From CBDFKB01 sp965248715 (GTDB lineage Bacteria > Pseudomonadota > Alphaproteobacteria > Rhizobiales > Rhizobiaceae), in contig CBDFKB010000008.1 of NCBI GenBank assembly GCA_965248715.1, positions 1-64,000 on the forward strand: 64,000 nucleotides of DNA, given 5' to 3'. Shown here one piece after another: positions 15,437 to 24,290 of the stretch. Numbering within the stretch: position 1 is the stretch's first letter; each line of letters opens with the position of its first letter. The translations under genes were made by a program, and so were the position numbers. A model generated the notes under the pieces. The model searched no databases. It was not told where the DNA came from and worked only from the letters and a program-made list of their open reading frames with translations.

Positions 15437-16075
15437 ATGGCGCTGATGGCATCAGGTCCTAACGCCAAACTGGTTTTGGCATCGGGTTCGCCACGCCGCC
15501 TGGCTCTGCTGGAGCAGGCTGGCGTTGTGCCGGACCATGTGGCGCCGGTATCGCTCGATGAAACGCCGCTTAAAAGCGAAAACCCGCGCAGCCTAGCCAA
15601 GCGGCTGGCGCGGCAAAAGGCGGAGGTGGCAGCCGGGTCGGTGAAAGATGACCCCGCGCTTAGCGACAGCTATATTTTGGCCGCCGACACGGTAGTGAGC
15701 GTTGGCCGGCGCATCTTGCCGAAAGCGGAAATGTTGGACGAAGCGTCCGGTTGTCTAAGGCTATTGTCGGGCCGCAACCACCGGGTCTACACAGGGATTT
15801 GTGTGATCACACCATTAGGTGCGGTGCGCCAACGGCTGGTGGAAACCAGGGTCCGCTTCAAACGGCTGTCGCGCGAGGAAATGGAAGCCTATCTCGGCTC
15901 TGGAGAATGGCGCGGCAAGGCCGGCGGCTATGCGATCCAGGGCCTGGCCGGCAGCTTTGTCGTCAAACTGGTCGGCTCGTATAGTTCGGTGGTTGGTCTG
16001 CCGCTTAACGAGACCGTGCAGATGTTGACCGGCGAAGGTTATCCGGTGCATTTCCGCTGGCTGCACGTTAAATAG
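15437..16075 (+). CDS. maf: Maf-family nucleotide pyrophosphatase
   Basis: A 212-residue Maf/Ham1-fold protein. ASGSPRRLALLEQAG is the N-terminal hallmark, ILAADTVV carries the catalytic Asp, and GEWRGKAGGYAIQGLAG is the substrate loop. Such enzymes hydrolyse non-canonical or modified nucleoside triphosphates to the monophosphate and are linked to septum control in some bacteria. Either the ATG at 15437 or the one at 15449 may be the start. It is the last gene of the conserved core block; the next gene, usually yacG, is missing and accessory DNA begins. Confidence 0.92.
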   Translation: MALMASGPNAKLVLASGSPRRLALLEQAGVVPDHVAPVSLDETPLKSENPRSLAKRLARQKAEVAAGSVKDDPALSDSYILAADTVVSVGRRILPKAEMLDEASGCLRLLSGRNHRVYTGICVITPLGAVRQRLVETRVRFKRLSREEMEAYLGSGEWRGKAGGYAIQGLAGSFVVKLVGSYSSVVGLPLNETVQMLTGEGYPVHFRWLHVK

Positions 16076-16155
16076 AACCTGCGGCCGATTAAGGTCTTTA
16101 GAATAATACCAAACGTCCCAAATATTGGCCACCGTTGGTATAACCAAGTCAGGCT

Positions 16156-16241
16156 CTAGTGGAATGAATTTGACATTTGGTGCCCATTTGCGGCTTCGTC
16201 GTTTGTCAAATGTCAAATGTCAAATTTAAAAATTCCACTAG
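16156..16241. repeat. CTAG-bounded hairpin element 1
   Basis: ctagtggaat at the left pairs with attccactag at the right. Internally, tttgacattt pairs with copies of aaatgtcaaa, which is repeated in tandem (tcaaatgtcaaatgtcaaat). A long imperfect hairpin without coding potential, between the convergent maf and katA genes. Confidence 0.7.
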
Positions 16242-16254
16242 ATTCAATATCTTG

Positions 16255-16331
16255 CTAGTGGTTCTTTTGTTGCCAACATTTGCAAACCTAAGTGTTGCAA
16301 CGGGACGCAAATGTTGGAATCGAACCACTAG
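16255..16331. repeat. CTAG-bounded hairpin element 2
   Basis: ctagtggttc pairs with gaaccactag, and inside ccaacatttgc pairs with gcaaatgttgg. It is 13 bases from the first element, with the same outer ctagtgg but a different stem. It may also end transcription from both convergent genes. Confidence 0.7.
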
Positions 16332-16351
16332 TGATCCCTCATAGGTTGATG

Positions 16352-17842
16352 TTATTCTGCAGCTTGGGAGTTTGGCAGATCATCAACGCTAAGACCTATA
16401 CGCTTTGCGATACCGATACCGTATTGAGGATCACATTGATAAAAGAGCGCCAACTGCCTTCGAATAATTTCCACCGACACTCCTTGCATTGCGTCCGCAA
16501 TGTTATCCATCAAGCGATTCTGTTGATTCGGTGACATCATCCGAAACAGGTTTCCGGGTTGGGTGAAATCATCAATCTGTTGACCAGCACCACCCTTGTG
16601 TGCGTAACGATCCGCATCACCTGAAATGCGCAAGGGAGGTTCGCGGCGAGAAGCCTGCTCTGTGGGTCCATCAAATGAGTTCGGCTCGTAGTAGACGTCG
16701 GGATTGCCGGTGCGAGAGCCGTTGGCATTCATGACGCCGTCCTTGTGGTAGTGATGTACTGGGCATTTTGGCTGGTTAATCGGAAGGCTTTCGTAGTGAG
16801 TTCCAAGTCTGTAGCGATGTGCATCTGCATACGAAAAGATGCGTGCCTGCAATACTTTATCCGGCGAAAATCCAATCCCGGGTACAATGTTAGATGGGCT
16901 GTAGGCAGCGTTTTCAACTTCGGCGAAATAGTTTTCGGGATTGCGGTTCAACTCCATCACCCCCACATCGACTAACGGATAGTCCGCATGCGGCCAGACT
17001 TTGGTCAAATCGAACGGGTTGTACGGTGTTTTTTCAGCATCCATTTCAGGCATGACCTGAATTTTCAAATCCCATTTAGGAAAATCACCCGCTTCAATCG
17101 CACCGAACAAGGCTTCTTGATATCCCTCCCGCGTCTGGCCAATTTTCTCAACAGATTCTGCATTGGTGTAAAACTCATGACCTTGCTGTGTCTTGAAGTG
17201 AAACTTCACCCAGAAGCGCTCATCATCTGCATTGATGAAGCTGAAGGTGTGCGAGCCGTACCCATTCATGTTCATCGGAGTTTTTGGACAACCTCGATCT
17301 GACATCAAAATTGTGACTTGGTGCAGGGATTCAGGCGAAAGAGACCAGTAATCCCACATGGCAGTGGCGCTGCGAAGGTTAGTCTTGGGGTGGCGTTTTT
17401 GGGTATGGATAAAATCCGGAAACTTGTAAGGATCACGAATAAAAAACACCGGTGTGTTGTTGCCAACCAGGTCCCAGTTTCCATCTTCTGTGTAGAACTT
17501 CATCGAAAAGCCGCGCACATCACGCTCATTGTCTGCCGCTCCAGCTTCGCCCGCAACGGTAGAAAACCTTGTGATGAGCGGGGTAACTTTTCCAACTTTA
17601 GAAAAAATGTTCGCCTTGGTGTATTTGCTGATGTCTTGGGTGACGGTCAGTGTTCCATGTGCGCCCCAGCCCTTTGCATGCACAACGCGCTCGGGAATGC
17701 GCTCGCGATTTTGATGAGCCAGTTTTTCAATCAATTGATAGTCTTGCAGAAGGATGGGACCCCGCTCGCCAGCAGTCATTGAATTCTGGTTGTCAGAAAC
17801 CGGTGCTCCGGCTGTTGTAGTTAAGACTGGGCATTTGGACAT
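16352..17842 (-). CDS. katA: Monofunctional heme catalase
   Basis: A 496-residue catalase (2 H2O2 to 2 H2O + O2). The active-site His is in RVVHAKGWGAHG, the distal Asn in LVGNNTPVFFIRDP, and the heme-ligand Tyr in RIFSYADAHRYRLG. The length fits the small-subunit clade 3 catalases. There is no signal peptide, so it is cytoplasmic. It is divergent from oxyR with about 118 bases between them, the normal arrangement for OxyR control. Base composition is lower in GC than the core block on its left, and it opens the accessory island. Confidence 0.96.
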   Translation of the reverse strand: MSKCPVLTTTAGAPVSDNQNSMTAGERGPILLQDYQLIEKLAHQNRERIPERVVHAKGWGAHGTLTVTQDISKYTKANIFSKVGKVTPLITRFSTVAGEAGAADNERDVRGFSMKFYTEDGNWDLVGNNTPVFFIRDPYKFPDFIHTQKRHPKTNLRSATAMWDYWSLSPESLHQVTILMSDRGCPKTPMNMNGYGSHTFSFINADDERFWVKFHFKTQQGHEFYTNAESVEKIGQTREGYQEALFGAIEAGDFPKWDLKIQVMPEMDAEKTPYNPFDLTKVWPHADYPLVDVGVMELNRNPENYFAEVENAAYSPSNIVPGIGFSPDKVLQARIFSYADAHRYRLGTHYESLPINQPKCPVHHYHKDGVMNANGSRTGNPDVYYEPNSFDGPTEQASRREPPLRISGDADRYAHKGGAGQQIDDFTQPGNLFRMMSPNQQNRLMDNIADAMQGVSVEIIRRQLALFYQCDPQYGIGIAKRIGLSVDDLPNSQAAE

Positions 17843-17960
17843 GTTTTTCTCCCGCGAAGATTGTGAGTTCCATCAAAAGCTAGAAGCCTATTGATACAAA
17901 AACAAATTGTATTATCTTGGTATATTGAAAAGAAAAACTGATGATGAGAACTCGGTGAAA

Positions 17961-18848
17961 ATGGTTTCGATTAAGCAGCTTCGCTACTTTGATGCGGTGG
18001 TCCGTATTGGGCATTTCGGTCGCGCATCTGAGTACTGCGCGGTCTCCCAACCAGCGCTTTCCATGCAGGTGAAGAATTTGGAAAACGAACTGGGAGTGCA
18101 ACTGCTCGAGCGTCAGCCCCAAGGCGTGAAACCAACAAAAGTCGGTCTTGAGATTGCGCAACGGGGTATGAAAATACTGTCGGATGCGCGCGATCTACGT
18201 GATTTTGCCCATCATCGTCAGAATGTTTTGTCCGGCGAGTTGCATCTGGGGGTCATACCGTCGATTGCGCCTTATGCCTTGCCACCATTGTTACCATTGC
18301 TGCGAGAAAAATACCCCGACGCAAATCTGCACATAAGAGAATCGCAGACCGAGGGTTTGCTTCGTGAATTGCAGGACGGCACGCTTGATGTGTTGCTGGC
18401 AGCACTTCCAATCGAGCAACCCAATATGGAGACTATTCGGTTGTTCGAAGATCCATTTGTTTTGGCAGCACCCGCTGATTATGACGCCAAAGGGCGCGTC
18501 ACGGTCACACCGGATTTGCTTAAAGATCAAAGGCTGCTTCTGTTGGAAGAGGGACATTGCCTACGAGATCAGGCGCTATCTTTTTGCCAGTTGCAGCAGA
18601 TCGGCAACATAAATACTTACGGCGCTTCCACGCTTTCCACAATCGTGCAAATGGTTGCCAATGGCATGGGCATGACCTTGCTGCCAAAGATGAGCTTGGC
18701 GCTGGAATCGCGCAACCAGAATGTTCGATTGCTGCGATTCAGCGATCCTGAGCCCAGCCGCACAGTCGGATTGATATGGCGCTCCACCTCGCCACGGAAA
18801 CGAGACTTTGTTGAGTTTGGAAAACTGGTTGTGGAAGCGATGAGGTAG
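17961..18848 (+). CDS. oxyR: LysR-family peroxide sensor OxyR
   Basis: A 295-residue LysR regulator. The N-terminal winged helix (KQLRYFDAVVRIGHFGRASE and SQPALSMQVKNLE) binds DNA. The effector domain has EEGHCLRDQALSFC with Cys at about 200 and 209, the same spacing as the redox pair C199/C208 of E. coli OxyR, so it should sense hydrogen peroxide through a disulfide. The start MVSIKQL follows the family; the longer frame from 17907 adds 18 unrelated residues. The divergent katA is the probable main target. Confidence 0.93.
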   Translation: MVSIKQLRYFDAVVRIGHFGRASEYCAVSQPALSMQVKNLENELGVQLLERQPQGVKPTKVGLEIAQRGMKILSDARDLRDFAHHRQNVLSGELHLGVIPSIAPYALPPLLPLLREKYPDANLHIRESQTEGLLRELQDGTLDVLLAALPIEQPNMETIRLFEDPFVLAAPADYDAKGRVTVTPDLLKDQRLLLLEEGHCLRDQALSFCQLQQIGNINTYGASTLSTIVQMVANGMGMTLLPKMSLALESRNQNVRLLRFSDPEPSRTVGLIWRSTSPRKRDFVEFGKLVVEAMR

Positions 18849-19357
18849 GGCTCACTGCTGTTACCTGCCTGAACTGGTTGGTCTGGTTTTAATGTCAGCT
18901 CATGATTGGACGGTGATTTTAATGTCGATATGTCCGCCTTGGGTCTTGGGTGTGTGGAAACTCGGGCGTAGCTTTCTCACGATCCGGTTCAGCGTTGGTT
19001 TTATCGAATTTGAGGATGGTGGGCGTGCGTTCGATTTTGCTGCGACGGGTGATGGCGTTGCGTTGATTTCCGACCTTCCAATGGCGCATTGGTGATTGTT
19101 AACCCGCTTACACTTAATCTTAATGGACATTATCTCGCATTAGCGGGACACGTCAGAGCGGGCAGACCGGACGCTTACGTCCAAACCATGTTTGGTCAGA
19201 TTGCTTTGGCGTTTTGGTTCATCCCATACGATCATTTATTAAAAGTACACGAAAAATAGATCGGTAGATCAATATTAAAAGTGTACAAAAAATAACAAAA
19301 TGGGAAGGTTCTATCCTTTGGCAAAGACAACCAAACCCACCAAACGGGCAGCGCACC
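18849..19357. other. 509-bp AT-rich stretch without a recognisable gene
   Basis: Between oxyR and IS66. Open frames here (18892-19095 plus, 18900-19130 minus) have no motifs and no convincing ribosome sites. A short imperfect direct repeat is present near 19240-19300 (attaaaagtacacgaaaaat / attaaaagtgtacaaaaaat). It looks like decayed mobile-element sequence, but I cannot name the source. Confidence 0.5.
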
Positions 19358-20741
19358 GTAATTACTCACCCCCTTGCCAACTTGGCTAAGTTCTGAATCC
19401 ATGTGGGTATGGAACGCAGTGATTTGGAAAAGCTAAGTAAGCATGCGCTTGTGGATATGGTTTTGCGGTTGCAACAGCCGGTCAAGACGTCCCGCACGTC
19501 GTCCAAGCCACCTTCAACGGATAAGAAGGCGCGTCGTGAGCATTCCAAACCAGGCGGCGCGAAGCCCGGTCACAAGGGCCATTTCCGTTCTTTGCATGAG
19601 AACCCGGATGAAGTTTTCGACCACCGAGCAAAGGTCTGCCCATACTGCGACGGTTCTCTTGATAGCGATTTGCCAGGGGATATTATTGGTGAATATGATG
19701 CGATTGAAGTTCCACCGATTGCTCCTCATATCACCCGTCACCGTCGGATTTGTGTAAACTGCCCGCACTGTTCAACATCGGTGAAAGGTCCTGTTCCAGC
19801 TTCAGCCCATGGTTCGCCGTTCGGTCCCCGGCTGCATGGATTGGTGCTTTATCTAAAGACGTATCACGCAGTATCCTTTACCCGGTTGGAAGGGATGCTG
19901 GCCGACTTATTTGGCGCCAAAGTCAGCCAAGGCGCACTGGCTAACATGTTGAAGCGCTCTCATGTGCCGTTTGCAACCCGCAAGAAGGATATCATCAAAG
20001 ACCTGCGCCAAGCCGAAGCCGTGGCATCCGATGAAACAGGGATACGCATCGAAGGCTTGAACGGTTATCACTGGATATTCATGAGCGGAACGGCGATTGT
20101 GCACGAAGCTCAACTGAGCCGCGCGGCGCAAGTGGTGCGCGATGTGATGGGCGACCATCAACCTAAACTTTGGTTATCGGATGGATATTCGGCCCAGCAG
20201 GGCCATGGCCAATTCCATCAGACCTGCCTTGCCCATCTGGCGCGGGATATTGCTTACGCGGTGGAGGCCAGCGACGACATGGTGCCGGTACGGCTGAAAC
20301 TGTGGCTGGACAAGGTGTTTGTATTGGCCCGTTTCCTGCAAGGCTTCGCGGCCAGCACGGTGAAAACCAAGAAGCGGCGATTGGAAAACACTCTGGCGGA
20401 TATTCTCGCCGATACCCCAAGCTGTGAAATTGCCCATACAATCAGCAGAAAAATGGCCAAATGGCGTAAATTGGGCCAGCCCACGGTTACTGACGTTTCT
20501 CGACTATCCCGGTGAAATCGACGTGACAAACAACGGATGCGAAAGAGGTCTGCGACCTGCAGTCATCCAACGCAAAGTAACCAACGGCTTCCGTTCCATG
20601 TGGGCAGCAAAGGGCGATTGTGCAGTACGAACAGTCGTTGACACCTCGAAGCTGAGCGGACATCCCCCATTCCATACAATCCTATCAACGCTGGCCTGAA
20701 ACCGAACTCCAAATGACGGCAACGTGGGGGTGAGTAATTAC
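19358..20741 (+). mobile_element. IS66-family insertion sequence
   Basis: The ends are GTAATTACTCACCCCC (19358) and its exact inverse GGGGGTGAGTAATTAC (ending 20741), giving an element of 1384 bp. It encodes only the IS66 transposase, not the accessory tnpA/tnpB genes of larger IS66 elements. The 8 bases outside each end differ, so no target duplication is visible. The right end interrupts a helicase gene (20742 onward). Confidence 0.85.
19403..20699 (+). pseudogene. IS66-family transposase, frameshifted near the C-terminus
   Basis: The first frame (19403-20515) has the N-terminal leucine-rich region, a Cys-rich zinc motif (CPYCDG ... CVNCPHC), and the catalytic domain with SDETGIRIEG and KLWLSDGYSAQQGHG. 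Near 20490 the homology moves to another frame: KLGQP in the first frame continues as RLLTFLDYPGEIDVTNNGCE and GLRPAVIQRKVTNGF in the frame ending at 20699. The DDE Glu region lies in the second frame. A one-base indel therefore most likely kills the enzyme. No slippery run is seen at the junction to suggest programmed frameshifting. Confidence 0.85.
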
Positions 20742-21763
20742 AGATGGTTGTCGGGAAACATTGATAACAAGCGTGTCCATCGCCCGGGTTAGGGGAATCA
20801 TTGCCAATTGTGCAGCATAAGCAGTAGAAAGTTCTTCTTTTCTGTCAAATAAACCGCCAATGTCTTGAGGTGAGGCCAGACATTGCTTGAATTTATACTC
20901 ATAGAAGTCATCAAAAGCGTGCTTGATGACTGTTCAGCTTTCCAGCCCTCGGCATGAGTCATACTGGACAATGCGCAATGCATCCCGATCTGTCGGATAT
21001 ATTCCCTAACATCGACGGCGGATGCATCCCAGACCATTCCGCCATTCTGGCGGATCGTTCTACCAGGGACAGAGTACGTTCCACCTCCATTGGAGCAAAC
21101 CAGTGATGAGGGAACACAGGCCAAAAGGTCAATGGGATAGTTGCCGAGTTCGGCAGCTTCGGCGCAAACTTGATCATAGATCGTAGTTTGTGCAGCCAAG
21201 TCACCTTCAACAATAATCACTCTGCCGCCATTTGCATCCGGATTCGGCTCCAAGTCCCAATTCTGAAGACCCAGCGTATCAGCGCAATCCGCTACGAAGT
21301 GCGCAAGATTGGCCTTCATCCGTAGACACCGCCTCAAACGGCGAGGTCGTAGCTGGTCCTGTGCAATGCCGGATGACCAGTCAGCAACGAAAGAGCGTAC
21401 ATACTGGTCCACTCCATCTGCAACGACAATATGTTCAGGCTTGTAAATAGAACGCGGGATTTCGATTTCATTGGACGGCCAATCCTGCCCTTCATCGACA
21501 AACACTACATCCCAAAGAAACTCGTCAGGATTGTTGTTGATCAAATCATCAATGTCGCCCCGCGAGACGGTCTTGCTACGGATACAATCGAGGAGCGTGT
21601 CTTTGTGTGTCTCGTAGGATTCCAAAAAATTGTCGTAATTTTCGATAATACCAAGCTTGTGCATCAAACGCCCTACAAAAGCGTGGACAGTATCAATACT
21701 GATACCGCCTTTTTCAATCCGGCTTTGACACCTTTTTTGGCGAAGTGTTAAATTGTGAATCCC
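20742..21763 (-). pseudogene. Superfamily 1 (UvrD-like) helicase remnant, multiply frameshifted
   Basis: Reading leftward, the largest open piece (21667-20798) contains the helicase Walker B motif VVFVDEGQDWPSNE and RRCLRMKANLAHFVAD. Upstream in the same frame are the residues KGGISIDTVHAFVGRLMHKL without a start, while an adjacent frame ends LKIWDSQFNTSPKKVSKPD, suggesting a frameshift near 21720. At about 20930 the homology moves frame again and reads DDFYEYKFKQCLASPQDIGG and MIPLTRAMDTLVINVSRQPS, the usual C-terminal helicase motif (PLTRAMDTLVI). The gene then stops at the IS66 end. The Walker A part was not found. It is a dead gene of the DNA-helicase type found in many defence and accessory loci. 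Confidence 0.75.
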
Positions 21764-21854
21764 AAATTTTTAAGCGATTGATTTCATTCACATGGAAAAG
21801 TCCGGGTGCTGGCTTAAATCGGAGCTGGAGAGCCAACGATCGCGGAAAAAAGAT

Positions 21855-21879
21855 AACATTATTGCCAATAGCGTTAAAT
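21855..21879. repeat. 25-bp direct repeat, left copy, beside the GFA gene
   Basis: The sequence begins aacattattgccaatagcg; it matches 22443-22467 at 22 of 25 positions in the same orientation. Each copy is itself close to palindromic (aacactatt / aatagtgtt). The pair brackets the GFA-family gene. Confidence 0.55.
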
Positions 21880-21924
21880 AGCGCATACACCAATGTCGGC
21901 AACGCGGGACTTAGCGCCATTTTG

Positions 21925-22362
21925 TCACTCGCCTGATAGCCAAGCTCGATCAGGGGGAACTGTATCAAAGACTTTAGCATCTTCTGGGAATATGAACCAA
22001 GGCTGAGCGCTTCGGGAAAAGACGTGGTGTGTTGGTCTCAACCATCCAGTATGATCTAACGTTCCCGGTTTGAGGCTAAGATGATCACTAGCTTTACTGG
22101 CACAGTGGTGAATGCGCGTACCACAACTCGGACAGAATGAATTTGTGAAAACCTGTCCGCTATCGGCTTGTCTTGTAAAACTTTTTAGTTGCCCAGAAAT
22201 TATTTGAAAATCTTTAGCATGAATACGCATGGCTAATCCAAATGCACTACCAGACTGCTTTTGGCAGATCGTGCAATGACATGCATAAATTACAATAGGT
22301 TCGCTGTTTATCGCGTATCTGGTGCCGTCACACTCACAGCCGCCATAGTAGGGATAGGTCAT
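21925..22362 (-). CDS. GFA-family (glutathione-dependent formaldehyde-activating-like) zinc protein
   Basis: A 145-residue protein of the GFA/CENP-V fold. The zinc ligands are visible as GGCECDGTRY, then CHCTICQKQSGSAF, and FCPSCGTRIHH. Members are annotated as glutathione-dependent formaldehyde-activating enzymes, but most small members have no proven reaction. Start MTYPYYGGCECDG was chosen as the usual N-terminus; an upstream in-frame ATG adds a basic leader. It is a lone gene inside the IS-rich region, bracketed by 25-bp direct repeats, which hints at recent mobility. Confidence 0.85.
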   Translation of the reverse strand: MTYPYYGGCECDGTRYAINSEPIVIYACHCTICQKQSGSAFGLAMRIHAKDFQIISGQLKSFTRQADSGQVFTNSFCPSCGTRIHHCASKASDHLSLKPGTLDHTGWLRPTHHVFSRSAQPWFIFPEDAKVFDTVPPDRAWLSGE

Positions 22363-22442
22363 TTTGTTTCGCTCTTTGCTTCGATTTCGCGATCTTCTTA
22401 CAGCAAATCTCAACGTGTCACTATGGGCTCGAAGCAGCCATT

Positions 22443-22467
22443 AACACTATTACCAATAGTGTTAAAT
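22443..22467. repeat. 25-bp direct repeat, right copy, beside the GFA gene
   Basis: The sequence begins aacactattaccaatagtg; it is the partner of 21855-21879 (22 of 25 identical), 588 bases apart. It is inside the upstream region of the GFA gene, so it might instead be a regulatory site, although the left copy lies downstream of the gene. Confidence 0.55.
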
Positions 22468-22552
22468 TCGACTTTTCACTAAACGGTGTTTAGGGGTTAA
22501 TTGGGGGGTAAACGCTTGAAGGCACACCCTCATGCGGGGCAATAATCTGGCT

Positions 22553-22800
22553 TCATGTTGGCGCAAGGTGTTCTTTTGAGCATAGATAATGCCAGAACAT
22601 GAGCACTCGAACCAGTACAAGCGTTAGCACAATGCGGCCAACGAAAAGCACCCAAAAATCACCACCTATTGCCACCATGAGCGCAACATCCTCAATCAAC
22701 CCATGAAAAAGGGATAGCCAGCACAGGGCGTAGTATTTTGCTCTGCGTGATATTGTCGGATCACTGCCTTGTGCAATGATCAGTCCACCACCATAGGCAA
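22553..22800 (-). pseudogene. C-terminal fragment of a nucleoside-recognition-type membrane protein
   Basis: The frame contains LSLFHGLIEDVALMVAIGGDF and VLFVGRIVLTLVLVRVL, two hydrophobic segments that look like the C-terminal end of nucleoside-recognition (Gate) domain permeases, where a SHSLVEDT-like motif is typical. The N-terminal side runs straight into IS21 sequence at about 22795, so the gene has lost most of its length. The family call rests on one motif and is tentative. Confidence 0.45.
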
Positions 22801-23130
22801 GCCATCGGGATGAGCCGTGCGCTACTCCTCCCAAAGCAAAGCCAGCGTTACGCTCTTGCGCCGCAACTCACCATGAACATAGGCCCAGTCCGGTTGGGGA
22901 ATGGTGCAGTCTTTGTTGCCAGCCCGGCGTGGGAACGCCAGCCGTTCCAGGTCGCTATCACAAAGACCATCAGGGAGCGGCCAGCTCCGTCCAGCAGCGC
23001 GAGCCCGGTCCAGTTATTCTCGTAAGGTGGTACGTCCAACCGCAAGGCTGGACGCAATCTGGCGTGTCGACAAACCACTCGCTGCAAGCCGTAAAGTTTC
23101 GTGTATCTTGCGCATCGGTAATCTCGTCAT
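22795..23130 (-). pseudogene. IS21-family IstA transposase, 5' remnant with in-frame stops
   Basis: From ATG at 23130 the minus strand reads MTRLPMRKIHETLRLAASGL, STRQIASSLAVGRTTLRE, a stop (TAA at a position where Tyr is expected), then LDRARAAG, WPLPDGLCDSDLERLAFP, PDWAYVHGELRRKSVTLALL and a second stop where a Tyr is expected in LWEEYR. This is the IstA N-terminal HTH region of IS21 elements with two nonsense changes, cut off near 22795. No istB was found. The sequence 23131-23417 holds no gene that I can support. Confidence 0.8.
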
Positions 23131-23417
23131 AAGGCTCTCTTCCGTTCAAAAAACGGAACAATAGCCAGCCAAAAATCACCTCAAAGCAGCTCTTCACAGG
23201 GTGGGCGGATTAAATCGGAAGCACCGGGCGGATCATCCCAGAATATGCATACACCCATTTCTGCTCTGACCATTGAAAGCATTATCAATAAAACAGATAC
23301 ATGGCGTCTATAAATAGAATTTTTCAAACGACCGCCAGGCGGATATTATTAGGCTTTTAGCCCCTTGGCTTCTAGCTAGCGCTGAATCCGATCAATAAAA
23401 CAACTATCTGTCGGCCC

Positions 23418-24290
23418 ATGAACGAACAACAAACTAACAAATTTATCTTAGCCAATAGCCTAGACGAAGCCATATCTTCGCTGAATCATTTGGATGGAAA
23501 AGCCATTCCTGTTGCTGGAGCAACATGGGTCATGCGCGCTCCTATTCGCAGGGAAACAATCGATTACACGTTTGTTTCCCTATCCGGCATTGAAGAACTT
23601 AAACAAATTGAAATCACCGACCGTGATGTTTCGATTGGCTGCATGGCAACGCATGTAATGCTTGCACAGGCAATCAAGCGTTTTCCCGCCCTAAAGGGTC
23701 TGTGGAAAGCTGCTAGTTGGTGTGCAAACCCTGCAATTCGATCGGTGGCGACAGTTGGTGGCAACATCTGCGCAACTGGATTTTTTTCACCCGATATCGT
23801 GCCATCCTTAGTTTCACTTGAGGCCAGTGTCGAAGTTGTAAATCCAAAAGGCCGAGAGCAACTGCGCCTTGTCGACTACATCAAAACGCGCGCAAGTCGG
23901 GACCACGCCGAGCTAGTCTGCAAGATATTGGTTCCCATTTCTAACCGTGTAAGCACCCATGTCCGGCTTACGTTTCGCAAAGCCGGAGATTACCCGATCG
24001 CAAACTTGAGCGCAGCGGTGGAACTGAATCAAGACCACACGATAAAGTCCGTGACAATTGCTGTAGGTTCGGTCGAGAATTCCGTAGTGCGATGGCTCAA
24101 TCTAGAATCCGCTCTCGTCGGGAAAAAACTCGATGCCACGGAAATAAAGTCTTTAGCCGCTGACAATTTAGATGATTTTGAGCCGCGAGATGGCACTGAT
24201 GCACCAGGTTGGTACCGCTTGCGCGTGTTGCCGTATTTGGCTGGGCAGGCGTTCGAGGACCTCAAATCACAATTCAAACGAGGGCTATAG
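23418..24290 (+). CDS. Molybdenum hydroxylase, FAD-binding subunit (CoxM/XdhB-like)
   Basis: A 290-residue FAD-binding protein of the xanthine dehydrogenase/CO dehydrogenase family. The FAD-binding segments AIPVAGATWVM and SVATVGGNICATGFFSPDIVP are the usual flavin pyrophosphate-binding motifs, and RKAGDYPIANLSAAVEL follows in the C-terminal domain. It passes electrons from the 2Fe-2S clusters of the next gene to the acceptor. Its stop is directly followed by the ATG of the small subunit. Medium-small-large order is as in cox and many hydroxylase operons. Base composition is lower in GC than the flanking core regions. Confidence 0.9.
   Translation: MNEQQTNKFILANSLDEAISSLNHLDGKAIPVAGATWVMRAPIRRETIDYTFVSLSGIEELKQIEITDRDVSIGCMATHVMLAQAIKRFPALKGLWKAASWCANPAIRSVATVGGNICATGFFSPDIVPSLVSLEASVEVVNPKGREQLRLVDYIKTRASRDHAELVCKILVPISNRVSTHVRLTFRKAGDYPIANLSAAVELNQDHTIKSVTIAVGSVENSVVRWLNLESALVGKKLDATEIKSLAADNLDDFEPRDGTDAPGWYRLRVLPYLAGQAFEDLKSQFKRGL

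Noticed and set aside
18900..19130. 76-codon minus-strand frame after oxyR
   Set aside because: No recognisable family and odd composition; probably decayed mobile DNA, so it is described only as a gene-less stretch.
20480..20510. Programmed frameshift in the IS66 transposase
   Set aside because: No slippery A or T run or following stem at the change of frame, and IS66 transposases are not known to need one; a one-base mutation is simpler.
21855..22467. Integron attC sites around the GFA gene
   Set aside because: Both repeats contain GTTAAAT, but the matching RYYYAAC inverse core and the larger attC arms are not convincingly present, and no integrase was seen.
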